Shown piece by piece: positions 12,464-26,500 of a stretch of DNA of 64,000 bases. The stretch comes from Solea solea. Lineage: Eukaryota > Chordata > Actinopteri > Pleuronectiformes > Soleidae. The stretch covers positions 18,507,284 to 18,571,283 of the forward strand of contig NC_081142.1 of the NCBI RefSeq assembly GCF_958295425.1. Reading direction: 5' to 3'. The translations under genes and the position numbers were made by a program. Position 1 is the first letter of the stretch. Each line of letters starts with the position of its first letter. The notes under the pieces are model-generated. The model was not told the origin of the DNA. It saw only the letters and a list, made by a program, of their open reading frames with translations, and did not search any database.

Positions 12464-12565
12464 TCAGCGGTCCCACATGGACAGCAGCAGCAGGAGCAGC
12501 AAGGTCACCGTGGTCAAAGGTAAAGGTTTAAAGGTCACGGTGTGGGCAGAGCCTCGAACAACCAC
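12464..12565 (-). CDS. gpc5: gpc5-like coding exon 10: GPI-anchor signal (residues 576-608)
   Basis: 102 nt including the TGA stop at 12464-12466. The acceptor follows a run of GTCT repeats and reads CTGTCAG|GTGGTT. It encodes [12 protein letters not shown] followed by a hydrophobic tail ([13 protein letters not shown]) and a short WDR end. That is the layout of a GPI-anchor signal, with a plausible omega site in RGSA near residue 580. The frame and hydrophobic end support it as the terminal exon. Confidence 0.85.
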   Translation of the reverse strand: MVVRGSAHTVTFKPLPLTTVTLLLLLLLSMWDR

Positions 12566-15500
12566 CTGACAGACAGACAGACAGACAAATGGTTGTGTTT
12601 ACAGTATATCCATCTGCACAATTAATATAGGCTTTTTACAAAACAAATGTGTGGACTTCCCCTTAAACTACAAAGTAATCATTGGAAAATGTTCATTATC
12701 ACCTAAAAACAAAACAAACTTCCTGTTTTCTCAGACTGGTTACGTCCGAGAGCTGATAATTTTGAACATATAGTGAGATGGTACACTGTTAACTTGTAAT
12801 TGTGGCTGTTTATGTACAATTTAGTATCATCTCTTCAGCTCAGTTTGGCACAAGTTGTCATGACCAAGTAAGCTGGTTGTGTTTCGACTCTACCTCGAGT
12901 AAGACAACGACGTTGACAAAAAAAAAAGAAGCACTTTCTTGTACATCGCACTTATGACTAGCACTTTATAGTTTGGCTTACTTGAAGCACTTACTTACTT
13001 CTAGCTCTTGTTTGTACCCAAATGTTAAAATGCATTTATTGTAAGTCTGCTAAATCCAATGTGTTTAGTTGCCTTGTGTCAATGTCTTGTGGTTTCCTGT
13101 TTTATTTTGAAATTTCCCTCACCTCTCATTTCAGGTAACTTGCCCCCTTCCCCTTGTGTTTTTCCCGCCAGTCTGATTGTTTTCCCCGCCCCCCCCGATT
13201 GTTTACGCCTGTTCCCCATTACTGTGTGTCTATGGTCTGCGTCTTCCTTTGTTGCCAGTGTAACCCCTGTCATGTCAAAATGTGTCTTCTCATAATTTGT
13301 CAGTGTTTGTTCTATGCCCGTCTCGTTAGGTTTTGTACTTTTTGCTACGTTTGCTACTTTGTCAAGGTCTTGTTTTTGTTAGAAGTTTTTTCTTTCATGA
13401 GTGTTTTTTTTGTTTGTTAGCTTTAGCCTTTGTTTTTGCTAGTTGTTTTTGTTTGTTAGCTTTAGCCCTTGTTTTTGCTCGTAGTTTTCCCCTCAAAAGA
13501 GTGTTTTTGTTTGTTAGCTTTAGCCCTTGTTTTTGCTCGTAGTTTTCCCCTCAAAAGAGTGTTTTTGTTTGTTAGCTTTAGCCCTTGTTTCTGTTAGTAG
13601 TTTTTCCCTCATATGAGTGGTTCTTTGTTGCACTTTCATGATAAAAGATTGTTTATTTTTTTTCTTCGTCTCCCGAGTCGAAGGATTGGGTCCAAGTCCT
13701 AGTTTAGTTGTGACACAAGTTTACAGTGTGCCAGCTAGTCTAGACACACAATGATGGTTTTGTCGGCTTTTTTGTGAAAAAAAAAAAAAGTAAACAGTTG
13801 TGCAAGGTCCCTCTATGTCTGATAAGTTATCATGAAAGCTGACACCTGCTGAGAAATGGTAGAAAAAGGTTAACACATTAACTGAAAATACACATTCATG
13901 ATCTAGCTTAATTACTGAATAGTAATAGTAATAGTGACTTAGTTACTGAACAGTTTTTAATAGAAAGCAAACCTGTTTGTTTAAAAATTAAGTTTAATAT
14001 ACATTAAACTTAATTTTGTCAAATATCATGTAAGCTCTTGTATGGATAATTGACCTGCAGGGAGATGATGCTACATCATACAGCAAAAACACTCCACACT
14101 AATGACTAAGATGACTGTTATTTCAACTGGCATTTAGTAAATCTACACTGATAATCAGCTGAGCTGTGTCTGATTGAGCTCAGCAGGATTCTGCAGTAAT
14201 TAATCAGAGCTGCTCAGCATAAAGTTGATGGTAAAAGGTGGAAAAGTTAACTAACATTGGAAAAAAATGATTCATACACTGAAAGAAATGTTGCCCCAAG
14301 GGCATACTTGTCATTTTACTATTTTTGTATTTTATTTTTTAAAGGTGTAGGTGTGATTTGCCCTGAATCCCTGATTCAAAATGAGAGTGACCTACCTGTG
14401 GAGTGGAGGGGTGATGAGGAGGGACGGGATGATGAGGAAGAGGAGCTTGAGCCACGTTCTTTGTGTCAGGACTTTGGCCGCTGGATGAATCATCCGTCTC
14501 TTCTCCTAAACGGATGCAAAAATATGATGAGTAAGAGTAAAACGGTATGATAGATAATCAATAATGGTCAAATTTAATGTCATGTTTCCCCAAAAGTGTT
14601 TTTTTTTCTATATTTGAGTTTGTTGTTTGTTTGGGTTTTTTTTGCAGGTAAATGTGTAAAACCTCCTTGAAAAGAAGCCAAATGAAAATATCCATGCATA
14701 CGTGGGAGATAAAAGATTTGACTAACCTAGTTTTACAAGCAACAAGGCCACATTTGAGGGATTAAAATGTAAAAATATCAAGCAAATGACAAAAACATGC
14801 ACTCTAAAAGCATTATCTCTGGGAATGCGTCTGTTAATTGAAAGAATGTGTACTTGTGTTGAGTCTGTTTTTAGTTTTATGATTGCAAAAACTCTTAATT
14901 GCATTATTTATGAAAGTTTTGTTGTTGTTTAGACCGGCATGATTTATGGATTTCACTCCGCCCACACACACAGCTTCACACAACGTGAATGCTGTAGAGG
15001 TTGCACACACACACATTCTTGCAGCTTTCAGGACGTGCACTGAATTCCATTCATTTGGGCAGCCTAAACAAAGCTAGCCACAAGTCAGATCTTAGCCTTA
15101 CTCTGCTCTGCCAATTTAGGACCAGAATTTGGTCTACGTGAAGACTAGTGGTCCTGGACACCGTTTATATTATAAAATATAAGTTCAGCTAAAATCAGTA
15201 CACCTCTAATTTAAACCAACATTCAATCTTCAGAGTTTTTATCTGTGAAATTGATTGGATTTCAGTTTTTTTTTACTTTTTTGGATTTTAGTTTAGCCTC
15301 TTACATAAAAAGACAAATTGTCCAAATGTAGAGTGACAACGCAGTATTTTTGCACTTGCTTTTGGATAAATATGGAGATGGAAAACATGCATTTTGAGAA
15401 AACATAGTTGGGTAAAGCTGTCAAAACTAAGCAAATTGTATCTTTCTAATATGTGACAATGATACACATTATTTTCTGGTGCCTGGTTATTATTGGGAGG

Positions 15501-18169
15501 CGACACGTCTGAATTGGGATCGGGATTCTTGGTTACGCACCATGACAAATCACATGCTTCATAAATAGCAGCCCAGCCTGAGGGGACACGTGGTGCCTGA
15601 TTATAACTTGAAAAACAATTAAGATTTAAGAAATCTTTCTTCACATGTTTATTGAATTTAAGTTGATTATCTAAAGCCCCTTTGTGTGTGTGTGCGTGTG
15701 TGTGTGTGTGTGTGTCTGTGTGTGTGTCTTGGCAGGACTCCGGGTCCCTCATGGGAGGAACTCTGGTAAATGAGGAGATTAGGACAGAAGACAGACAAAC
15801 TGTCCCGCCAGCTAAACAACACACAAACAAATACACATTTGTGTGTCTATTTTTTGTTGTTTGTACAAAACATACGAGCAGCGGTGAACAGTTTATGGTC
15901 CCCACAACAACAACAATCCAGAGAAATAAGTGAACCACAGAGTCAGTGGCGTTTTCATACTGACCTGTGTTGTCACAGACATGCTCCGTCTCAACATGCT
16001 CTGTCTACACACACGTAGACACACACACACACACACCTGCATGTGCAGAAATCTGATTCTGTATCTTACAATACACATTGTCCTGCAGGACAATAGACAA
16101 AGAGCCTCTTTCAGCTGCTGAGGAATGAGGTGAGTTGGTGAAAACACACACACACATACACTCTTCCACATAATACATACATAAAGAAAGCAAGAAAACA
16201 CAGCATATAAAAAGTGAAAATACAAACATACTCAGCAGTGACAGTGTGGATAATTGTGATGATTTACACGCGGCGGAATCTCTACCAAATTCGACATCTG
16301 TCCTTTATTGAGTGTTTGCTTGGCAAATAGCAGCATGGAACCATTCTGAGTTCATGGCCGTGTCAGTCTGCGTGTGTTTGTGCCGTCTGTTTTTGTCCAT
16401 CTGTTCCCGTCAGAAGTGAAAACCTGGTGTCACATCTGGTGTGAACCTGCTAAGGCGGCCGGCAGAGCTGGATCCCATTATAATTGTTATGATGATTATT
16501 ATTATTATTATTATTATTACGGTCTCTTGGCGACAACAAAGTAACAGTTTCATATGTAATTTTAGTGCAATAGCTGCGACTTCTATTAAAAACTGGGTCA
16601 AAGTAAAAGTGGTCTCTCTTTTTCTCTTGCAGTGACCTGATTTAAAGGCGGGAAGATGATTTGTTTTGTCACGTTAATTAGGCCAAAAGTAGCATGAGAT
16701 GATGCCAAACTGAATTCAACACTGTGTTACAATGGAACTGTAGAAGATAAGCTATATATGTGTGACTAAATATCTATAGATGTATACATAGTATTTTTTT
16801 TTTTTAAAGCAATTTATACGTTTACCACACAGTACTTGAGAGGGAATGATGAGACTTTTATATTCAGCTATAGTGATTATAGTTATTCACCACATTAAGG
16901 TCAATGTAGTCTTTGAATGTCAAGTTTGAATAAGTGTAGGAGGTAAAACTTTTGTCAAGGAATCATCCTCGAGTCCAAATGAACAATTGGCATAGTTTCT
17001 CATGGGAACCTGTCAACTTGGTGTTTACTGATCATTCTAAAACAAAGATTAGAGTCAAGGATGTGACGAAACAGCATGGATCTAAAGTTGCATGTGTGTG
17101 CTTGTAATTATAGATTTGTGGGGTCCAAAAAAACATACAAACCTATCTTTAAAGGACTTTTTCAGGGTTAAGACCTGGTTTTATGGTCAGGGTAAGGGGC
17201 TAAAGTATGCAATATGTCTATGATATAAAAACAAGTGTGTGTGTGAGTGTGTCAGCGGGTGGCAGCAGACACTCTCTACTACATGCCCTTCAGCATGTTT
17301 GTCTCTTAGCAACAATCTCGAATACATCACACGAGGCATGCCTGGCTCTCTCTCTCTCACACACACACACCCACAAAATATGGTTTTCTATGACTTCAGA
17401 GGACATTACGTTGACTTACATTCACTGTCTGGAGACTTACTCTAACCTTAACCATAACTACTAGGTGGTCTAACCCTAACCCTAACGTTAACCTATCCAT
17501 ACAACATGTCTTCACCTTAAAATGTAGTCATTTACATAATGGGGACTTGCTTTTTGTCCCCAGAATGTGACTGTGGAAACAGTGGTAGGTCCCCACAACA
17601 TGAGTAATACCTGGAACACACACACACACACACACAGACAGTGGACAGACTTAACAAAGCATGGTCCTGACAGTGTCAGTGGTTACACCAGGAAAGGTCC
17701 CAAAGAGGTAACAAATACATGTACACACACACACACACTACTCTTTGCAGTAATGCCCACGAGAGCGACCGGTGGCAAATGGCAGTATCTAGGTCAGTGT
17801 TATGACAAATCGCCGACAACTTGACACAAACACGTTAACACCGACATTCAATCACTGTTTTGCAGACTCTGTGGAGCTGATGTGACAGTTTACACGGAGC
17901 AACCAAAACAAGTCAGAGCAAAACTGTAACCTGTCGAAGAGGAGCGCTTGATGAAAACACCCCCCGACGCTCATTCATCATCTCATCCTTCCCAAAGCAA
18001 ACACACGAGTCCTCCTCACCACTGGTTTTGTAATTTAGACGCTTCTCTAAAAGTAATAAGATAAAAATGGAACTGGATTCAGGTGAGGCATTACCGCGCC
18101 GTGTGACAGTAAGGGTCCCAAGCAGATGGAGCGGGGCCATAAATCAGAGCCGCACATCTCTCCCTCTGC

Positions 18170-18209
<40 letters not shown>

Positions 18210-20494
18210 GAGTCTGTGAGGTGAATTTTTTATGTGTGTGTGTGAATTTGTGAAACACTTATATATAAATAACTGCATTACAATTATACAGATAAAATGT
18301 AAATATGCATTTTGCAACAATCCTTTATTTTAATTAATGAATTTGTTATATACTGTGTTCAGTGTCAAGTACGTGCACTGTGACCTCTACTGAGAGGAGA
18401 AATATGAGGGAAACTTGGGCAGAAGATACCTGGCTGAAGAGGAGGGAGTTTCACGTTCAAAACTTAGACTTTATGCACTTTTTTCTCAATGTTGTGAATA
18501 AATAGAGAAATCCTGCACTTTTAGCTTTTTTTAGTTTTCTTCAGTTAAACAGATATTGTGATGTATCGCTATATGATTGTCTTTGATTGTCCATGATTGT
18601 CAGAATCGTTGTGTCATGATATTATTGATATCATGGACCATGTATGGCGTATTGTATCGTATTGTGAGGTACCCTGTGATTCCCACTCCTATTAGACAGT
18701 AACCTTTGTAGAGCCAGCTTCTGGATGTCAACAGTGTTACGGCCCATTTACACTAGAGTAATCATTGTGTTACCGAAGAGAGAGAGATCGATGACAAGTG
18801 GCATTTTCAATATTTGTGGCTCTTCGCTGTTTTCCTGACTGAATGGAAGATTGACTCTATACTGCCCCCCTGGTTTCCGACGGTATTACTCCTTTTTGTC
18901 TGTCATCGTAAACTCTCCTGCGAGGCATACAATGACAGATAAAATTAACACAAAATACGTACAAAAGGCTCTGTCTTTTGTGTAGAGTATAAATGGACCT
19001 AAAGACTAAATAGATGTGCCAGTAATTTTAAGGTGTTTTGTCTCAGAGAAAAGGATTATTTACGAAAATGGAATGTAATAGATTTTTCAGTGAGCAATGT
19101 ATGAGTATTTAATTAAATTAACTTACATTTAACCTTAAACTGCTCACTTAATACAGTATCATTATAGTACTGTTTAAAGTTTGCTATTCAATCTGGTTGA
19201 GTTTCACGATTCTATTAACCCACATGTTTATTATGCTACATAAAACTGACATATGGAGAAAAAAAGAAGAAAAAAGAAGAAGCTGTAGATCTTTTTAAAA
19301 CACTGAACAGTTAACAGAAGATTACTGGATTACTACTTGGTAACTTTTCTAAGGTTTTTTCTAAATGCAGTCAAATTAACCATTTACACCTGAGCTTCTT
19401 TTCACCTTTTATGACGCTCAGACTTTGGTGATCCTGTCTGATCTATAACAGTATATAAAGTATCCATTCCACATGTTAGCGGGCTGATGCCCAAACCTGA
19501 GCACATGTGTATATGCTTCGCTTTCATGCATTCTTCATGTCTGGCCACACAGCATCATCCTAATAATAGCAGACAGTACTGTACAGTTTATGTGCCGCGT
19601 CACACAAGCATGTCAGCTATGCTTTGATCACACAGACCTGTGGGTGAAACAGGGCAGAGTCAGTGCATTTTAAATTCCTCAACAAGGAAGTCAAGATTCT
19701 TCACTGTCTTGTGTGGGAAAATGCAGTTAGTTTGAATATGTGTGTGTGTTTATTACATACATCTGTGCGTTTATGAAGGTGAACTGATGAAAGCGAGTCA
19801 GGGATATATGATCCTGGGTGTGTGGCTCAGCTGACACTGCTGAGCAAGAGGCAGGTTACAAGCTTTTTGTCATCCTATCACAGGGGCCGACACACGGAGA
19901 CAAACAAGCGCTCACACTCACATTCACACCTGCGGGGCAAATTCGAGTGTACATTTAACCTCACTCGGTCTCTGAAGACTGTGGGAGGAAGATGGAGTAC
20001 CTGGTGGAAAACCCACGCAGACACGGACATGGGGAGAACGTACAAACTCCTCAAAGATTCAAACTCAGAATCTTCTGGCAGATTATCTCGTGTGAAAGTT
20101 CACAATGAAAACGTTTTTTTTTTGACACGGCTCATGTTATTACAGGTTTACCTGGGATGGCTAAAGGCTTGGGGCATACATATATCTGTCTGTGTGTCTA
20201 TCTGTGTGTGTCAGTGCAGAAGATGGAGTGTGTTAATGATTGTGTGGCCAGGACAGAGTACTGTATTGTGCTGAAATGTTGCTTTAGGCCCAAATTATGC
20301 ACACAATATTCTTACTTTCCAATTTGCGTACTGAACGGACAAACACACACACACAGAAAAAAATTATGCGTGGTGACCTTGAAAAGCATCTGGATAGCTG
20401 ACATGTGTACGTGTAGGCGTGTAAATGTATCTCTAGCATTTCCAGCTGAATCAGTAATGAGCATTTCATTACTTCAGCCTTAGCTCCCCAGGGA

Positions 20495-20557
<63 letters not shown>

Positions 20558-23500
20558 CTTGTGCAGCTATTCTTCTCCGGACCCTGCACTGACATCCATT
20601 CCTTTGGACAGCCTCCACAAAGCCTTATCCCTAACCTTAACCACAACCGGTTGATACCTAAACCGAACCTTAACCTAACCACAATTTAAGTCCTTGCCTT
20701 TAACTTAACCACTTCCTCAGGAATGACATTCTGTCTCGTTAGGAGCAGGTTTTGGTCTCCATGAGGACTGCTGGTCCTGACAAGGTCAGTGTTTATGTCA
20801 GAAAGGGTCCCAAAGAGGCAAAAATACAAGCGCACACACACACATACACACAGAGTACGGGAAGAGCGTTGTAACAAAATAGCTGTAGATAACATTGTAC
20901 AGTCGCTGGTGGATTGTAAAAGGATCAGGAATCGCTTCAAAGACAGAGGGAAGAGGAGGCTATGTACTGTGCTTTCAACATATCTACATGTCAATAAAAT
21001 GAATCAAAACAGAGACGAAACAAACGAAAGACAGAAGGGTAAAGGTGTTGCACAGTGACCAACACAATCAATGGACTCTGCTGTCCTGGTGCCGTGTATG
21101 GTATCTCTTCATACTTAATACTTTATCAATGAGACAAGAACGCATTGATGGTAAAACGATCAATGAGCCATCGGTGGATAGTTTGTTTTCAATGATTTTT
21201 AGTAAACCTATACAGTGTGAGACAGTGGTGTTTGTTATGTAAGAAAGGGGGAAAAATGAAAACCCACACAGACCAATATTATGTGAAGCTGTGACATCAT
21301 CCATCAGGTTGTACTGCAGCTATTTTTTGAGTATATAGTGCATTTTAACAAAATCCAACAAATTTACCAAATAAATAAATGTTAAAATATCTTATAGCTG
21401 CTTTTAAGATTCTTTATTGCTCTCTTGTATCATTGTACAGCACACACACATAGTTTACACTTTCATATTATACCTATTATTGTATTGTTGTTGTATTTTT
21501 GTGACTAAACTGATTTTATAACCTTAGTTCTTTCTGAACTAATTAGAGGGAACAAGCAACAACCACCATTCAATTGTTTAAGGAAGCTCTTTATTCTTTT
21601 CCTGTTATCCTGATTCTTTATAAAGTGTTGTGACAGTAGAGCCGTGAACAGACGGCAGCTTGGTGAGAATCCAAATGTCAAGCAGTTATCATGTTTTTAT
21701 TGTCATGCTGCCTAAAACCTAATACATAGGTTAATGATGGTTAACGGCAGGAGGTCGTTTTTCCGAACGACTATAGCAACAATTATAGGTTTGACTCAGT
21801 GGTGGAGCATCTTCCCAAGGTCACACACACTGAGGTTAAGCTCCGCCTCCAGTGCAATCATCAAACCTTTAGAGAAAGCACACGGGGAGAAGAAAAAGCT
21901 GTGCTGCTGCTGCTGCTGCTGCTGCTGCAGACTCTCACTGTGGAGACAACACAGTGAGGGAGCGCCTGTGATTGGAGGTGGATGTGAGGATGAACACGGC
22001 AGCGTGATTGGTTGAAGGTTGCACATGAAACGCAGGCCACTGGGATGTGTTGTGTGTGATGTGTGTGGCCTGTGAATGCTGATTTAGATACTTGGGGGGG
22101 GGGGGGGGGGGGGGGGGCTATAGACAAAGCAAGGACAGCCTGGTATGTTAAAAAGGTTAAGTGTGAGAGTGGCGGCATCGGTGCCGAGGGGAGCGCTGAT
22201 AGACTAATGATGTCTAATCAGATCTGCACGAACAAACTCGCTCAGGTGTGGACAAAAACGGGGAGACGGAAAAGAGGCAAACACACAGGGAGTGAAGAGG
22301 AGATGCTTGACAAGTGTGTATTGTATGTATATTAAGTCGACCGTGCACATATTTATTCAGATGATATTGTGCAGTGTTCTCTCAGAGTGTGTCGAAGAAA
22401 GCGCTGAGGCCTCAGCTGCTCTGAACAGGAGACAGAGTGAGAGCAAAGTGAATGTGTAATTCTTTAATGAGCCGCGTCTCCTGCCCCAAGGATCTATCAT
22501 TTTAACTGCGCTGCTTGTTAACACGCACACACGCACGCACGCACACGCGCACGCAGAACTGTCTTCTATCAGCTTGGCCCTTATCTAATTGTCTCTCTCC
22601 TGTTTTTGCGTGTTTATGTGGGGGTGTGTGTCATGTACGTGATGTGTGTGCGCACTGCGCATCCGTCGATGAATTCCAAACTGTGAGTAAGTGTGGGGTT
22701 TAGAAGGAGCTGATTAGAGTGGATTTTAAATAACTCTGAAATCACAATTGCCACACCAAATTTAATTTGTATCTAGTTAATTTGCTTTGTTATTCTGTTG
22801 GAAACAGAACTGCTGCCTGAATTTTATTTACAGCTGGTCGGTAATAAAAAGACAAAAATATTGACCTAAGGTTTTTTCATTTGAATAAATAGATAAAATT
22901 ATATTAAAACATAGAGACCTAGTCAGGAGTCGACTTACATTTAAACTTCCAAAACATTCAAGGATGAAGCTTGAAGTGAAATATTCTGTTGTGAAGATGG
23001 ATTCATTTATATATGGTTCAATAAGGACAACTGCATTGTGATACGGTGGCAGTTCAGCATATCCTCACCGTGCTACTGAGCGACAAAACTCGAGGCTTCA
23101 TGACATTTCCAGACTAATCCCTGATTAGCAGCAAGAGACAGAGTCGTCTACACTAATGTGTCTAAATGTGACAAAGCGACAAGAGGTGAAAATCATTCTG
23201 GATTCACAGAGCAGAGCAGAGCTGTTGTATCAGAGGCAAACTGACTGCATCCATATCATGTGTTACACTCTAATGTTCTCCAGTGCGAGCGATGTAGAAA
23301 AAACGGCAGTTTCCATTTTTATAGCGCTGATCAATCCCGTCCAGAGGCTCTCTATAGGAACTTTTATAGCTACCAGTGCAGATTAGGAGGCTCAGCAGAC
23401 GTTTTTATTGTTCTTCCTGGCTCCCTTTAGAGAGCGAGCGAGCGAGGATGCTTACGAATGCAGATCAAACCGTCCTCGGGACGACGGGCAACATGTTCAA

Positions 23501-26500
23501 GCCCTGAAACACCAACCTTTCCCTTTAAGAAGAAATGGCTTCTAAAGGCTTTGTGAACGTGGCCCCAGGCAAGATGGGGCGGGGGGGGGGGGGGCGGGGG
23601 GTTGGCCAGTGGAGCATGTTAAAGACGATGGAAGGAAGATGGATAGAAGCTGGACAATTGTAGTATTCTATTGTTTAGGTAGGCCAAATACAAATACAAA
23701 CACTTTTAATGCACACGTAACGAAGCATAGAGCTTGATCAAGGAGAATACACAATTCTTATACAATTATCATATACTTGGCCAAGAGATGTAGCACAGAG
23801 TCTACCACACCCCATCTCTACCTCCCTCTCTCTTTCTTCACTGTCATCACATAGGCACCCAAGGGAGGCCAGACCACCTGGTAACCATGGTTACAGGCAC
23901 TGAGTACCCCCTGTGAGAACGCTCATTCTCTCACATACACGTTTGCACAAATACATCTAGACTTGGTGAAGAGATGAAGGAAAAGAGTTGCTCGACTGTC
24001 CCTTTAGTTCCTGGAGTTCAGTAAGACATTAGTGTTGAGGAGTCTGGTGCTTTCCAGCCTGGTATTAGTGGTTGTATGTGGTGACTCAGCGTGGATACCT
24101 TGAGGTTACAGCATTCCCACCTCTGTAGCCACCACATCGCAGTTCATGACATGGCAATTATGGTGACACGGCAAAAGAAGAGAGGAGAGGAGAAGAGGAG
24201 AGGAGAGAAGAGGAGAGGAGAAGAGAAGCTGTGATAACATTTACATTATTGACGTTATAGGACCTGAATATGTCTGGGGAGACGGAGGGATCGGAGAAAG
24301 GGCAGCGGAAGATGGCTCCGTGCTGGTTTGAGGGGAGAAAAATCAATCCGTTTAATCTCGGTGAATTCCAGGGGAAAGTGAGGGTGAGAGATCACACAAA
24401 ACAAAAGGAAAAAAGTTTCTGGAACAAACCGACATCTCTGAGTGGGAAATGATCTCACTGGTGTGGTAAAAAAAACACACAACAACTTCTAAAAATAATA
24501 CAGTCAATTATGAATCATGTACGCGCAGACCTCCGGTGTAAACGTGGTTTCAAACCGTTTCATCCAGCTGGCTCTTTAAAAAGGTGGCACAAATTGCAGT
24601 GACTTTAAGCTCCTGCACTTTTATCTGCTCCTCTGTTAAGATGCTTGGCTTTTCCTTTTTGTTTTTGATCTGTGAACACCGTTTGCCAAGAGAGGCTCTG
24701 TCTCTCTCTCTCTCTCTCTCTCTCTGTCTGTCTCTCTCTGGAGTGAGATCAACTATCATTCATGTGTAAAATAGACAACAGTCTGTGTACTGTATTAGCC
24801 TAACTGAATCTAATTCTTACAGTTAAACGGTGCACAAAGATGAAAACAACGGCGACCACACCTCCACCTCTCATCCCACACTTCCCTTGTCCCTCCTCAG
24901 AATTAATTAGGAGAAATAATAAGTGCATGTTCTTCCTTTTATTCAACCCCTGCACGTATCTGCAGCTCGTGGATAAACTCCATTGCGTGTGAGTCCAAGA
25001 TAACGGTGGGTCAATATTAAAGAAGACATTAGGAGTCAAGGAGGAGCATAATACTGGATCCACTTCAGTCAGCCTGACAGAGAATGGGGTCATCCATAAA
25101 AATTTACTAGATTAGAGGGGAAAACAACCCACTGCTGCACGCACAGATGTTCTGTCTGCAAACATGCAAACATTTTTTTTTTGTTTTTTCAGGCCTACAA
25201 AGCTCGAGTTTAGCCTCTGTGCTCTTCCTTTTCTTGGAAACAATAAGCTCCACATTTCAGCGATTGAGATTTAGAAAAGTAAAGAGGCTCGGAGGCAATT
25301 CATATATATGTTAGAAACTAAATGACGTGCTATATCTGTGTGAATTGTGTGGTTTGGTTGATACTGCATCCCCGCTGCTGCTGCGGCGGCGGCGGCTTGT
25401 TTTATATCCACGTTTGCCGAGCAGCAGATCCCCTCTCGGGGCATTCTTTATGGTGGATTCCTCCTTTAGGAATTCATTGCAGCTTGAGAGACATGATCCC
25501 AAAGTGCTCCCACCAGCTCTGTAAATCAAAACCTGCAATTTTCTCTGTAAATAGCCAATGTACCAGTTACAGGCCCAGTGGGAGGCATGACTTTCTGCAG
25601 ATCTGACACATCAAGGTTAGTGGAAGGGGTGTGACAAATGCAACCACAGATATCTTAACCTCAGCGCAGTTAAACAAGGGGGTGATGGAGGATAAGATAA
25701 CACATGTTCACCACTGAGAGAAGACATAAATGTTCACAATGATCAGTGTTGGGACAAAATAATAATCCTGATGTGCTTTATTTGCCTTGTCAGGACCAGT
25801 CGTCTTCTTGGAGACCAAAACCGGGCCCTAATGAGGAAGTTCCTCACTTCTGAGGAACTTGTTTGGTTTAGGACTAGGGATGTATACTGATTCCTAATTG
25901 GGTCGGTACCAGGTTACCGTTAAGATTCTGGTCAAACGGTACTGTCCTCAGTACACATCCCTACTCAAAGGACATTTTCTGGCCCTTTTATGGGTACAAT
26001 AAGCAAAAAAAAAAGGCCAAACAGACATGTTGAGGCTTAGGTGTTAAAGGGTTAAAAACAAATACTGCTCCACAGCCTACTGCAGTATCACACAGGGACA
26101 AACAAGCTATAGAATATTGATGCTTTATGACGGGGGAAACATAATTCATGAGTCCAGCGATAATGAGGACAGTGCCCTAAACCAGGACCTTTGACCCTGC
26201 TACATCCAGACCTGCGGGGCATCACTCGATGACATCATGATCACCATCACCATCACGAGTGTGTGTTGAAGAATAAGCCTTTGTTGAAATTCACAAATCA
26301 ATGGTTTCTGTTGAGTTTTAGCTCATTTTCCACTCACGTGAAACTACAAACACCGTAACGATGTTAATGATGTTATTGATTTGACCGGAATTTGCTCTGG
26401 TCATCACCAGTGTCACCACAGACACTCCACTCACAATCCACTCGGGTGTCATGGAAAGTTCCAGCGCCGCAAAGATGACGGTTAATCAACCGATGTGTTT

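Larger units (their letters stand above)
12566..14395 (-). other. gpc5-like intron 9
   Basis: 1.8 kb, bounded by GTAGGT (14395) and TGTCAG (12566). It holds a 58-bp tandem repeat (about 13400-13620) and a perfect AT-rich inverted repeat (13984-14017). Also present is a poly-pyrimidine-like run of GTCT units at the acceptor end. No other feature was recognised. Confidence 0.8.

Noticed and set aside
15288..15938. 216-codon minus-strand frame as a gene
   Set aside because: It spans a TG/CA microsatellite and the rest shows no family motif; composition is intronic.
17466..17490. Interstitial telomere repeat (TAACCC)n
   Set aside because: Only about three units, and they belong to the TAACC-rich part of the CA-bordered repeat family.
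20284..20682. 132-codon minus-strand frame with a (VC)n run
   Set aside because: Made by translation of the (CA)n run and a dispersed repeat.
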